This document shows positions 11,013-22,315 of a stretch of 64,000 nucleotides of DNA, one piece after another. The number at the start of each line of letters is the position of its first letter. Position 1 is the first letter of the stretch. Source of the DNA: Ustilaginoidea virens (lineage: Eukaryota; Ascomycota; Sordariomycetes; Hypocreales; Clavicipitaceae). The position numbers were made by a program, and so were the translations under genes. A model generated the notes under the pieces. That model was not told the DNA's origin. It saw nothing but the letters and a program-made list of their open reading frames with translations, and made no database searches. The stretch spans positions 3,844,501 to 3,908,500 of the forward strand of contig NC_057317.1 in NCBI RefSeq assembly GCF_000687475.1. Direction: 5' to 3'.

Positions 11013-12803
11013 TCATGGTTCAACGAGGCACCGCTTGCCTTTGGGAGGCGCCAAAAAGTAAATGGTCGACTCCATGTCCTCGTGCGACATGCCTTCACGA
11101 GTAGACTCACGGGCGTTTGGAAACTCGAGAAGAAACCTCGCGACGAGCAGCCGGATCTCCATGTATGCCAAGTGTAGGCCGATACAAACTGCAGAAGATC
11201 TCGGGTTAGCTTTTCGGTGCCGTGGGGGGGAATACTACAAGACGGGAAAACACGCACCTCTTGACCCGCGACCAAACGGCATAAAGGCGTCTTTCATAGT
11301 CTTTGTCGGATTTTCCCAGCGAGAGGGGTTGAATTCGAGCGGATTTGGGAAAATTTCAGGGTCTCGGTGCATGCTGTATGCTTGCGTACCAACCACGGTG
11401 CCCTCCTTCAGCCAATACCCTCCAATCTCTGCTCCTCCGGCAGGAACGACACGGGGGAGGGCAGCTGGTATGGAAGTATACAAACGAAGGGCCTCTTCAA
11501 TGGTCTGGCTAAGCAAAGGCAAGCCCCGCAGATCCGTTTCGGTGAAACCCAAGGGCAAGGCTTGAAGCTCCTTCAAGATTGCTTGGCGAAGCTGGGGTCG
11601 CTGGATAATCGACCAAATTGTGTAAGTCGCACTGATAGCGGTGGTATCACTCCCGGCTATGATGAACGACTGCGCATTTGAAAAAATGTCGTTGAAAGAA
11701 ACCTTGCCATCTTCCTCAGCCTTGAAAAGCTTGGTGAAGAAGGTTAGCCTCAGCGTTGTCGGGTCCGAATCGACATAGTCCTGGTATCGTTGGAGCGATT
11801 GTCTGGCATAACCATTCAGTCGCTTCCCGCGCGCGATGGCTCGACTGAACAGAGGCACAATGGGATACTTGAACGCGAAGCGAAGCAGGCGTGGAAAGGC
11901 TACGCGTAGTCTTGACAGCGCGCCGATTTGTTCTAAATCCTCTACGTACTGGTTTTTCTAGTGAGTTTTCGGCAAAGTTAGCCACAAGATGAGCAGCGCA
12001 GCCCAAAAAAAAAAAAAAAAAGGTTAAGAAACGTCTCGCAAGAGATTTACCTTTCCACTCTCCAGCATATGAAATGATTCACCAAACGAGAGAGTCCCAA
12101 TGACATCTGTTGCGGTGAACATGGCCCACTTGAATAAATCTGTGTAGCCTTGGCTCTTTGTTTCCCTCTTCATTCCCTCGATAGCCAGGTTAATACGAGA
12201 GTTGAGGAGGGGAAGGTGCTGCTTGAGGGAGGTTTCCGACAACTGCGAAGCCAGGAGCCTTCTGAACTTCCGATGCACATCTACATCTGTAGTAGAGAAG
12301 ATACTCAAGACCTGCGGTCCAGTGAGGTTCGTGTAAAATGCGGACTTGCGAAATGTCACCTTGGCGTTGTATATGGCCCTGACATCGTCGATATTCGTGG
12401 TGTGAACCTCGTTAGGACTGACCCGAACAACGGGACCTGTGGGAGATGAACAGGATCAGCAAGTGGACGTGAGCCTCGTTGATTCTTGCCTCTTCTTCTT
12501 GGTCAGTCGGTGTTTGCAGTACCGTATCTCTGGTGCAGGGCATGAACGTAGAATGGTCGCTGGCCTATGAACCAGTAGTACTTGGCAACCCAACCTGTCC
12601 ACTTTGTATGCCACGGGCCGGGAACCTTGGATGCAGGGTTCGAAATGCCGGAGTAAAAAATCTTTGGCAGTTGTCAGCATCAGTTGGAGAGGAGGAGTCG
12701 TCAACACATTTTGCCAAAAAGTTGAGATGCTAACATAGATTACCGTCGCTACCGCGGTGATGGCAACCAGCTTGGAGAAAAGTCCAGAGCCCTGAACCTC
12801 CAT
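11013..12803 (-). CDS. Cytochrome P450 monooxygenase
   Basis: Five exons (12803-12744, 12661-12523, 12436-12051, 11957-11258, 11188-11013) give about 486 aa. An N-terminal hydrophobic anchor is followed by the proline-rich hinge (KVPGPW). The I-helix has AGSDTT, the K-helix ExxR is EEALR, the PERF-like segment is FNPSRW, and the haem loop FGRGSRVCIG with the cysteine thiolate is completed only by joining the last two exons. It is likely a microsomal class II P450 using NADPH-P450 reductase. The first intron is the least certain: donor GTAATC at 12743 or GTTAGC a few bases on, with acceptor AAAG. CYP family and substrate cannot be assigned. No polyketide synthase, NRPS, terpene cyclase or transporter lies beside it. 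Confidence 0.92.
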
Positions 12804-12837
12804 CAGGTCCTAGGTTTCTCGGCACACTTTTTTCCAG

Positions 12838-12918
12838 TATTTTTTTCTTCCTCTTCTTCCGCTTCTTCCTCTTCTTCCTCTTCTTCTTCTTTTCCTTTTC
12901 GGGGTTTTTTTTTTTATC
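12838..12918. repeat. Polypyrimidine (CTTCTTCC-like) tract in P450 promoter
   Basis: A C/T tract with T runs lying 35-115 bp upstream of the P450 start codon. Read on the coding strand it is a purine (GAAGAAG) tract. It is simple-sequence DNA in the leader or core promoter; no protein is supported. Confidence 0.6.
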
Positions 12919-13880
12919 TTTTTTCGGAAGCACCAGAACGAATGGACTGGTTGGGAGGGGCACGGCTGAAGGTTTGATGACTGAAAAACGGTTCCGCGCT
13001 TTGACGGGACGATAACATGACTCAATATGTGACTCAATAGGCCACATATCGACCAGGTACCGAGGGTCCATCTTATATGAAGCGGCCAGCGAGGAGCCAT
13101 GGGGATAGCCAGGTCAATGGGCGGGAAGCACGGCTGTTGCATTGGGCTCTGCGGAGATGCGGTCATGGTTGCATTGCATCCGTTAGCCGTGAGTATGACG
13201 TGCCCGTCGATGCGTCCTCGGTCGTCGCCAGACGAGGCGAAACAACTGCATGGCATCAGGACACAACTCGCAGTCGGGCCAAGCCCAGTTCCGTGGCCAG
13301 GCATAGCCGAGAGGTCACTAGGGCATGGAGGCTACACAGAGGGTGGAAGAGCCTCGTGTACGGCTTCATGCAGGTCGGGGCGGTCGGCGGCGCCAGGTGA
13401 GACCGACGGCCGCCTCGAGTCTCGGAAAGCCAGTGCCCTCAACTACCGAGGATGCCTGCCTAGGCTAGGGCCGTTAGATGTGGGCACCTCGGAAACCGCT
13501 GGGTACTTCGATTCATCTCCGGAGTCCGTGACGCCTTCGCCGTCGACTGATTCAGACTCCAGGGTAACACAAGGCCCGAGGGGGCGGGGTGGCTTGGGTG
13601 TAGCCGCCTTGGCGTTTTGGAAGAAGGGGGCCTCGATGCTCCGTGCGGAGAGACTTCAGAGTCAAAGAGTCGAGACATACGTATCAGTACGGAGCACTCT
13701 GATATTTGCATGGCAGTGATCCGTTAGATTACATGCCCTGGGCAGGAAGGGAGGTTTAAAAGTCTCAAGCACGCACCGTCTTAACGGATCCCTGTGGCCG
13801 TCTCTCGCGTTGATAGCTCGTCAACCGATCACGCACATCCTCTAACCGCGTGGCCGGATCATCGCCGTTGGCCGAGACTA
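12919..13880. other. Intergenic region upstream of P450
   Basis: It is GC-balanced sequence with open frames (for example 13077-13719) that lack any family motif, starts in good context or splice logic. I treat these frames as chance. It ends at the TIR element. Confidence 0.5.
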
Positions 13881-14717
13881 CATATCAACCGACCAATGCC
13901 CCCCCCTAGTCATTCGACCCCCCCATAATAACTTAACAGACCTGACCAATGCTCTTTCCTAATATAGAGATACGCTAATAAATAGTAGTAGATCCTTTAA
14001 TCTATACTAGCCGCTAGACCATAAGTATCTTTATATATATTTTTCTATAGTAAGTGACTTCCCTTATATTTTTACTAGGTATCCCTACCTAAGAACCTAA
14101 TATTAAAAGTAAATAAAGTACCTTTATATAGACCTTTCTATGGAAAGTGACTTCCTTTCTTTTATTAGGTAGGTAGGTACCTAGGTCCTTAGGTACTATA
14201 CATAGAAAAAGTACCTTTATATATATTTTTTTATATAAAGTGACTTTTTATACTTCTACTAAGTACCTAGTACCTAGGTACCAGGGATAGAAAGAGAGGT
14301 TTCTTTATATATATATTTCTATAAAAAGTGACTTCTTTAACCTCTTTTACTAGGTATACCTACTTTATTAGAGAAAGTACTTTCCCATATTATTCTCTCT
14401 ATAAAGTGACTTCTTTAATATTTTTATTAGGTACCCTTATATAAGAACCTAATAAAACAGCAGAGAAAGTACTTCTCCTTATATTTTTCTAAAGAAAGCA
14501 ACTTCTTTAATTTCTTTTACAAGGTACCCCTACCTAAGAACCTAGTAAAATATCAGAGAAAGTATTTCTCTATATAGTTTTCTATATAAAGTGACCTGAC
14601 CCACTATTCCCTAATAAACCAATTATATTAAGAGTATAGCCCACAGCAATGGTCAGGTCAGTTAAGTTATTATGGGGGGGTCGGATAATAAGGGGGGGTC
14701 ACAGGTCGGTTGACCTG
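13881..14717. mobile_element. MITE-like terminal-inverted-repeat element with TA flanks and AT-rich repeat core
   Basis: The left end (13881-13966) and right end (about 14624-14717) are imperfect inverted repeats of roughly 85-90 bp. The outer arms share TCAACCGACC, the inner arms share CGACCCCCCCATAATAACTTAAC and then GACCTGACCA. Both ends are flanked by a TA dinucleotide (13879-13880 and 14718-14719), the target duplication typical of Tc1/mariner-type transposition. No transposase frame exists inside, so it would be non-autonomous. The core is strongly AT-rich with many TpA steps, as RIP-type mutation produces in filamentous ascomycetes. Assignment to Tc1/mariner is inference from the TA flanks only. 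Confidence 0.7.
14051..14588. repeat. Degenerate ~92-bp tandem repeat inside the TIR element
   Basis: The word AAAGTGACTT (or a one- or two-base variant) recurs at about 14053, 14145, 14238, 14327, 14405, 14498 and 14590, spacing 78-93 bp. Each unit continues with a T-rich stretch, then TA(C/T)TAGGTA, a CCTA/ACCTAATA segment, AGAGAAAGTAC and a TATATTTTTCTAT stretch. Six full units are seen. The last copy runs into the right terminal repeat. Confidence 0.8.
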
Positions 14718-15945
14718 TACCCTCCCGTTGGCCTGGTGCCAGGCCAGTCATGGGTGACACTGTCACAGAATACGGGAAATGCCGGTTTTTCGTGAGTCTT
14801 TTAGCGTCAGGTGTTGCCAACTTCGAAGCATGGCCCCTTGTCACAACGGATAATGGAGGAGACAAGACCAGCAGGCCGTGAGCGAGTGGCTGGGTGCCTC
14901 CCCTCCTACATACCTCCTCCTACCTCCTACCTCCTACTCTTACCCAGTAGGAGCAAAAAGGACTGGAGGTAGGGAGGGACATCGAACCTGCTGAGGTAAG
15001 CGCCTGCGCCCCTATCCTATCCTCTGGGTACCTGCGTACCTCCCATCTTCTCCCTGGTAAACGCCCAAAACCTCACCTAGAAAGATGCCGAGTTTGGTCT
15101 CTACGCCAACCAACGTGCAAAATGGCAACCGACTCGGTAGAAACAAACCTAGGTACCTACCCAGCCTGAATGAACGGCTGTTCAACTCGGAAACAATAAC
15201 TTCTTTGTCTCCCAAGCAAAAGTAACCGTAAGACGCACTAATGCAGGCTGGTCACGGCGCACGACAATCTATCTATACATGGGATCCGATAGGGTTTGGC
15301 TTTTTGATTTGAGTACTTTGAATCGGGGTTTTTATTTTTATTTTTATTTTTATTTTTATTTTTTTATACATTAGCTCAACTGTCTATACTCCGTATATGT
15401 ACATAACAGCAACCCGTGCCGCACCAGCAACTGCCGCGGGTTAGCTTCGGGCGCCCATCCCGCGCTAATACAAAAGTGGGTCGACCTGTCGGCTGTTCGC
15501 TGTTCTCGCTGCCGACTGGTCGCTGCTTTCACGGTCGCTGCTTCCCCCCCCGTCTGGGGGCTTCGTGACAAACGCTTGATCGCCTCTGCCCTCCCCGTCG
15601 CGAACCAGGATGCCACGATCGAAACCTCCCCTAGCGCTGGAATTACTCAAGCCCCGAGTGCAAATGCAACCATTTCAGCCGATCCCAATACCCGCCAAGA
15701 CGAGAGATATGCTACGACGCTGCATTTACGAGTCTTGAGCAGCAGAGGGCCACTCACTTCACCAAAAGAAAGAAATATCTCATACGACTTCTCGGATGCC
15801 ATGTTACTTAAGACGCTAGCATGCACTCGCTAAAAATTAAAAAAATAAAAAAAAAATCATTACCAAGGAAATAAGAAAGTAGCCCCATATTTTTAATATC
15901 CTTTTTCTCATCCCCTTCCCTCCCTCCCACTTATCTGTGCGTTTT
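14718..15945. other. Intergenic region between TIR element and aspartic protease
   Basis: It contains CCTACCTCC-type repeats near 14905-14950, an (ATTTTT)n tract at about 15329-15367, a TACTCCGTA word at 15387, and the A/T-rich 3' flank of the protease near 15830-15950. Open frames at 15371-15833 show no recognisable domain; no gene is called. Confidence 0.5.
15329..15367. repeat. (ATTTTT)n microsatellite
   Basis: About six copies of a 6-bp T-rich unit in intergenic DNA. Confidence 0.85.
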
Positions 15946-17236
15946 TCAAGTGACACGCTTGGAAGCCCAGCCAAGGCGGGTTTTGCCACCGTCAAAGACT
16001 ACAAAGGCAGCCTTGAGGGCAATGTCGCCGAAAACGTTGATTCCGATGCCGTCGCTGCTCTGCAGTCCCCCGTAGCAATTATGGCTGCCCTCAAGGGTGG
16101 CGAAATTGAAAAATGACCCGGGAATGGTGATTGCCGACTTCTCAACGCCAAACTTGAAGGTGGGGAGAGAGGCACTGCAGTTAAAGCTGTAACCGCCCGC
16201 AGTGGCGTTGTAGCCGGCACCGGGTACCTTGGCGTAGTAGGCCTTGACGATGCTGTCGGGAAGAAGCAGGAGAGTGGTGCCGGTATCAGCAATTCCGGAA
16301 ATGGACGTCTTCCTGAAACGGTCTGAGCCAACGGCGTAGCCAGTCGATGTCCAACCCCAGAAGCCCTGACTGTTATCAACCGGAGTGTAGGTAATGGAGC
16401 CGGTGTAATGGGATTTATCAATGAATCCAAAGTTGTACGTGCCGTCTATTTGGGTGTGTCAGCGATTCATGTCTTTCCCAAACACACGTGTTCCTAGTCG
16501 TTCACTCACCAGCATGGTGGTTCAGGTCGGCCGTGAACAGGGGCAAGTTCAGATTGGGCATGGCGTTGGCGAAGAAGGTGTTTTGCTGGTCGGGGGTGAC
16601 GGTGTTGATGGAGCTGAAAGCCAGTCCAACCAAGCCAGAAGAGCTGGAGTCGTTGGTGAGCTGCTGCGAGACTTGCAGGGCAACCTCGACAGCCTGGCCT
16701 TGGACAGCCAGACCACCGATAGAGACGACGTCGCTATACACGGAGCCGCCGGAGCTGCTGCCGTCCCCGTAGACGATGTTCCAGCTTTCGCCATCCATGA
16801 GATGCGAGCTTGAGCTCTTGCTGGGGTCGTACAGTTTCTGGCCATTGACCTCGCTTGGGGGGGTGAGGGTGCTGAAGACCCAGAGGTCGCTGGAGCCGGT
16901 GTCAAAGTTCAGGGGAAGAGTCTGGGCTGGCGTCCCTATCTGCACAGGCGCCAGGTACTCGACGTCGTAATTATGGGGGGACGATGCAACGACCGAGCCG
17001 GTCGATGTTCTCTGCCGATGCGAGCGGCTGACGGCACGGGCGAGATCCAGGGGCAGAGGCTTGCCGAACTTTCTGTAGGCCCTGGCCAGGGCTGCAGGAC
17101 CATCGGGCCTGAAGTGCTCGTTGCGCCTGGCCGCGACGGATACTCCGTCGTGGTCAGTAGAGGACGTTGCAGGTGCGGCGGCGACGAGACTGCTGGCCGC
17201 CACAAGGGAGACGAGGAAGGAACCAAAAGTCGGCAT
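15946..17236 (-). CDS. Secreted pepsin-family (A1) aspartic endopeptidase
   Basis: Two exons (17236-16510, 16445-15946; intron GTGAGT...ATAG, 64 nt) give 408 aa. The start MPTFGSFLVSLVAASSL is chosen because it opens a signal peptide ending near AAAPATSS; the frame upstream is not hydrophobic. A propeptide of about 90 residues with basic stretches follows, then the mature enzyme. The two catalytic aspartates are in FDTGSSDLWVF and ADTGTTLLLLP; the flap tyrosine is in VYGDGS; a cysteine pair in the C-terminal lobe (FNCSAS, SHNCYGG) matches the single disulfide of fungal pepsins. It resembles penicillopepsin/endothiapepsin, an extracellular acid protease used in protein nutrition or host degradation. 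A TATTAAAG box at about 17360 lies some 120 bp upstream. Confidence 0.96.
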
Positions 17237-20040
17237 GGCGGAACTTGAATTCGGCTTGTTTCCTTGAAGATGGGGGGGGAATGGGCAAGCACGAGAAGGT
17301 GGAAGGAAGGGCCTTGCTCGTGTTCTTTTGTTTTCGCCTTGTCGGCGGGATCCAGCCGCCTTTAATAGTCCATCTTGAGGGAGCTTGCCGTCCAGGCGGC
17401 GTCGGCCAGCTCGGGACAAGTGAAACCCCTTATCCACCCGATGCCATTCCGCAAGAAAGAGACGGAGTAGGGAGTCGGGGACACCATGTGATGTCGGGCT
17501 TCTCGCGTGCTGGTTACGTCAAAAATGGTTCCAAGCCATGTCGAGTTGCCGAGTATCCATCGGTGTCGCACTGACTCGCCTGTCGCAAGCTGCCTAAGCT
17601 AGCCTCGACGCCCTCGAAAGAAGCCAAACGGGAGGCTTCCTAGTTTGGCAGGTGCGGAAGATTGGGAGCCATCCCGTTGTCGACGATATCTGGGGGAAGG
17701 GGTAGTCAGCTACGCGGAACAGCTACCCAAAGCAGCTACCGCGAGCTGCCGGGACCTGGCAATGGCATCAGGTGGCATGGCGGGAGGCGCCATAGTTGGG
17801 CTGTGTTCCGACCTTGATTTGCCATTGGGGATGTATCGGCCCCTTGGGCATGTTGTATTGGGGGGATTTGTTGGGCATGTCGTATATCGCGCTAACCGGG
17901 GCAGGCATGCGAAAGGAAGCGGCGTAGTCCGCGGTTACGTATGCTAAGATTGTATTTGGTATAGGTAGATTGCGGTTGCCAGATGGTGCTCGGTACGACG
18001 TCCCTGATTCGCCATGGGAACGTGGCAGATCGCGCTAGCCTGATCACAGCCCCGTTCTGATTGTCGGGCCGGGTCCGACCCACCTTGGCCGCAAATTACT
18101 GGCAACGCCCACTTCGTATTAATTAATTCTTTTTCCTTCCCCCTTCCCTTTCTCCATAGCGTCCAACTCCACGTTGCGCATGGGTCAGGTTTCGTCGAAG
18201 CTTTTCGCACTGCTATTCTATTCGTACAACTCTTTAACAGGTTTGGTTACACGCCGGGCCAGCCGTGCACTGCCATGCGTTGAAAATTTTCCTAAAATAA
18301 GCTTCCGCACTCGGTCCACAGCACAGGCAATGCTAATTAATGTACTCCGTACGGAGGATGCTTCACCCGAGACCTTCAGCCACGCTCCCGCGTACACCGC
18401 CACATCCTTGTGTGCTGTTGCAAGTAGGGCGCTACAAGTCTTCTGTGCAATAGCACAGAGATGACGGTACGAAGTAGTAAACTCGGCATCCTCTCAGGCG
18501 CGAAACCGGTCCAGGCTTATCTTCCAATGGATGGCTTGCAAAGCTTGGGAGCGAAGCGCTTAGCTCTAAAGGCGTGGCTCCGGGCCGTTACTCAAACCAG
18601 CAGTTGGTCGGATGCCGGATTGCCGATGTGCAAAGATGGTGGTGTCGGGCCCGGGATTTCATCATACTCCGTAGTCCTATCCGAGAAGCCAGATGGGGGC
18701 TCTGAAGGGGAATCAGCTGGTGGTGCAGCTGAGGGCCACCAAGTTGGAACACAGCATCTCTTGCTCGCAGCTTCGGCTCGGCACCTACGCATGCTTTGGT
18801 CATTACCTGATAGTGGCTGTTGGCCGTCGCAAAGGCCCCCCCCCCTCTTCCCCCGCCCTCCTTTTGCTCTCCTGGACTCTGGAACCAAAATTGAGGTTCC
18901 GTTTTGAGCCAAGCAGGTACAGGCGACCCGGGGAGTGCGGGCAAGTCTCGTCCCTCGTGACGCCTTCCAGACCTTGGACGATGAGACGATGCATTCCCAT
19001 TCCCTCGACGACCTTGTAGTCTCTTGCAACAAGATGGCCCGACATGGGTATGCCAGCCACGTGTGCCACTGGACGTGGTCTCGTCCTGTACACACACTTG
19101 CTCGAAAGCCTGCGCAGCCATCGTCAGATCCAAACCTGCCTGCCCTTTTTTCCTTCGACAAGCTTCCTATCATGGGTTTCTGGCCTGGTTCTTTTCGTCG
19201 CTGCTCGGCTTCTCGGCAATGTCAGGAGTCCGGAGTCGGAGTCGGGGTCGGAGTCGACGTCGTGGTCGTCTTTGAAGGTACCGTGACTACAACACATTAC
19301 ACACACCCGTCCTCCCTTTCCGATGAATATCAGCACATTTATCTGACCCTGGTGTTTGCTCGTCATGCCTTCATCTCTATACGTGCCCAGTCAGCGTCTG
19401 TGCATTCGACCTTGTGACTATTCTCGTTTTCCTTGGGGAAATCCGTGATGATGGCGGCAATGGCATCATGCCACATCCATACCATCATGGGTAGTAAACA
19501 AGTGCGGGTTTGAAATAGAGGGCTCTCGGGTTGATCGTCCAGTCTGGGCTCCCATGTAAAACGGCTGCGCTGCTTTGGGCGGCCATTTGTCAAGGCCCTG
19601 GGTGCTGGTGGCTTTGACGACGCTTTGACGACGGAACAAGAATCCCTCCCTCCCTACAACTCTTTTTCCGACTGGCTCGCACAAGGAGGCCGGGGAAAGC
19701 ACAGGGGCTGATGAGAAATGGGACCTTGACATGTTGATTGATCCATCATCCATCATGATGCAATCGATTTAGGAGGCAGGCCTGGACTTGGGGACAAAAG
19801 GCCAAGTCCACCCACCCTACCCGGCAGGGCGCCCTGATTGGCCATTGGTGCTCCCCGCCTTAGGCAGTGCCGCCTCCCTACCCCTACCCTGGAGCATCAA
19901 CGGCCTCTCATTATCGTGACTTGCGGCCCAGGACGACGACGACGCCCAAGATCCTTTTCGTCTGTCCGTCTGTCGTGCTTTGCTTTGCTTTGCTGCCGCC
20001 AGCCCCACCAACAACGGATGCTAGTTGACACGTCGTAGCC
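17237..20040. other. Intergenic region between aspartic protease and swc5
   Basis: It is 2.8 kb between two divergently read genes. It holds two TACTCCGTA copies (18343 and 18665) and a GGAGTCGG-type repeat at about 19226-19262. Several overlapping open frames on both strands near 18590-19170 have no shared codon logic, motif or intron structure and look like chance in GC-rich DNA. No gene is supported. Confidence 0.55.
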
Positions 20041-21142
20041 ATGTCCTCGGATGTTCTGCTACAAGACGACGATGGGCAATATGTCTCTTCTCAAGACTCA
20101 GACTTTGCGCCCGAGGAAGCACAGGACGTCGGCTCCGACGAGTCCGACGTCGACGAACCTGCTGCGGCCGGAGCGCATTCAAGGCGCACCCGCACCCGCA
20201 CCCGCACCCGCACTCGCCCTCGGCCAAGCCCAGCTGCACAGGCTCGGGAGAAAGAAGATTACGACAACTCGGGCGACGAAGCCGTCCTGCTAAAGGGGCA
20301 GAAACTGCACAAGCGCGCCCAAGAAAAGGGACGCGCGGACCAAGATGAAGGCGGCTTGGTGAAGACTCGCGCCCAGCGGGCCGCGGAGCAAGTCCCGTCC
20401 CCCCTCCCCGCGTGGCCTGGACAAGTACGAGCACTGACCCCAAAGAACTGCTAGAAAGGCGGAACGCAAGCACGCCGCCAACCACGCGCCGGTGACGGTC
20501 GACGTGGACGCGCTGTGGGCGCAGATGGTGTCCGGGAAACCCGCCTCGCAAGCCGCCTCGCAAGCCGCTCCGCGTGCCGAGGACGCGTCTGGCGAGGCAC
20601 CCGCTGCGCCGGCATGGACGACGCAAGATCAGCCCCAGCCCCGGAAGGCCATCGCGCCGCCCGACAGCACGCAGCCCGCCATGGTTCGCATCCAGCGGAC
20701 GTACAACTTTGCAGGACAGGTCCACAGCGAAGAGAAGGTGGTAGCCAGGGATTCGGCCGAGGCCAGGTTGTACCTGGCGTCCCAAGGCCAAGGGGGCGCG
20801 AGTCTGCTAGATGCGTCGCCGACGACGAGACGCGCCACGAGAAAGGCTTTCCGCTCGGCCTTTGAACCAGTCCTCGACAGCGGGCCGGGCCGCACGGATC
20901 TGGTTCTCGGCATGGCCGCCAGGCTGCGGGCGGGGAAAGAAGCTCAAGCCAAGAAGCTCAACACGGTGGAGAAGAGCAAGATGGACTGGGCTGGGTATGT
21001 GGACAAGGAGGGCATCAAGGACGAGCTGGAGCTCGCAAGCAGGTCCAAGGACTCCTACGCGGCTCGGCAGGACTTTTTGGCGAGAAGCGAAGCCATTCGA
21101 GAGAACGACGCAAGGGCAGCTCGGATGGCTGGGAGAGCATGA
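20041..21142 (+). CDS. swc5: SWR1-complex subunit Swc5 (BCNT-C domain protein)
   Basis: Two exons (20041-20387, 20455-21142) give 344 aa. The N-terminal half is acidic and low in complexity, with an Arg-Thr repeat coded by hexamers (20184-20216). The C-terminal 80 residues are the BCNT-C (Bucentaur) domain with the conserved core KSKMDWAGYVDKEGI and the tail SYAARQDFLARSEAIREND. Swc5 belongs to the SWR1 remodeller that exchanges H2A for H2A.Z; BCNT-C is the family's defining essential region. The only join that keeps frame and conserved sequence (TRAQRAAE to KAERKH) uses a GC-AG intron of 67 nt with donor GCAAGT at 20388 and acceptor CTAG at 20454; a TAG stop lies in the unspliced frame. Confidence 0.92.
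20184..20216 (+). repeat. (CGCACC)n hexamers coding Arg-Thr repeats in swc5
   Basis: About five hexamer copies in frame yield alternating Arg and Thr in the disordered N-terminal half. Confidence 0.85.
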
Positions 21143-21738
21143 ATTTCCGGCTTTTTCGGGCTGGCGGCGCAAAAAACTGACCTGCCGCATTGCGGCATCG
21201 ACAGGCGAGATGATGATGATGATGATGACGATGACGATGATGATTTTGTTTTCTTTTCATCCCCCCTTCTCCCCCACCCGGCCCCTCCCTTTTCCTTTAT
21301 TTATTTATCTATATATTTAGTTATTTAGTTACTTTGCCTTGTTTTTGCCTTGTCTTTTTTTCTCCTCTTTTCTTCTTTGCTCAGCCCGGCAATGGGCCTT
21401 TATGCGTCATTCCGGCGTTTTCTTCCTGGCGGCGGCGACTTGCGGCGGCTGAGTGTCCGCGCAGGGATCCAACATGCGCCCGCCCCGTGGCCCCCACCGC
21501 ACCCGCTCCGACAAGCATAAGTCCTCTGCTGGGGCCCGCCAGGCTTGCATTACGCGGCACCAGGCACTAAGTCTGTACGTACATGCATGTGCATAACATA
21601 GGTACCTAGGTACCTAGACCTACCTATAGGAAAACATTGAGTGACTCTGAAAAAAATCCCCCCCCAGTCGCATATTGACGCCTCGATCCCCGACCCAGAC
21701 ATCACCACATCACCACATCACCACATCACCAATCATCA

Positions 21739-21770
<32 letters not shown>

Positions 21771-21787
21771 CCAGAACCAGCACCAGC
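21143..21787. other. swc5-faf1 intergenic region with microsatellites
   Basis: The swc5 3' flank starts with a (GAT)n tract at 21209-21244. TACCTAGGTA occurs at 21603. Just before the faf1 start are a CATCACCA-type repeat (21700-21740) and a (CAG)n run (about 21748-21770). The frame is open through these repeats to 21641, but low complexity argues they are untranslated leader. Confidence 0.7.
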
Positions 21788-22282
21788 ATGGCCGTCCTGG
21801 GCAAGCGCAAAGCGTCAGCATCCTCAACCCCACCTCTCGATGCCGACGACCTTTTGCGCCGACACTTTGAAGCCCGCTTCCAGCCACTCGAAATTCAAAC
21901 TGCCCCCGCGAGCAAGTCGCTGCCGCAAGACGACCACGGCCACGGCCACGGCCACGACCACGACCACGAACACGACCACGACCACGACCACGACCACGGC
22001 CCCGATGACGACCGCACCGGCTCAGAGTGGGAGGGCCTCTCCGACGACGACGGCGCCCAGGGCGGCGCCCACGTGTCTGACCACGACGAGGGTGAGAAAA
22101 TAAAAGAACCCTGCGGCTGCCCTTGCTTGGCCTTTTGGCCACGCCAAATGTTTTCCTGTGCGCTCAAACCTCTCCCCTCTCTTTTGCAGGCAGCACCGCC
22201 GTCCAAGTAGTCGATCACTCCGTGCCGCACACCGCAAAGGAAAGCACAATGTCCAAGCGAGAACTGAAAGCTTTCATGGTAT

Positions 22283-22315
<33 letters not shown>

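Noticed and set aside
13077..13719. Possible gene of about 200 residues
   Set aside because: No recognisable domain, and competing frames overlap on both strands.
11013..17236. Secondary-metabolite cluster around the P450 and protease
   Set aside because: No backbone enzyme, transporter or pathway regulator lies nearby.
18588..19173. Overlapping open frames on both strands
   Set aside because: Several frames are open at once in GC-rich DNA, without motifs, splice signals or a consistent start.
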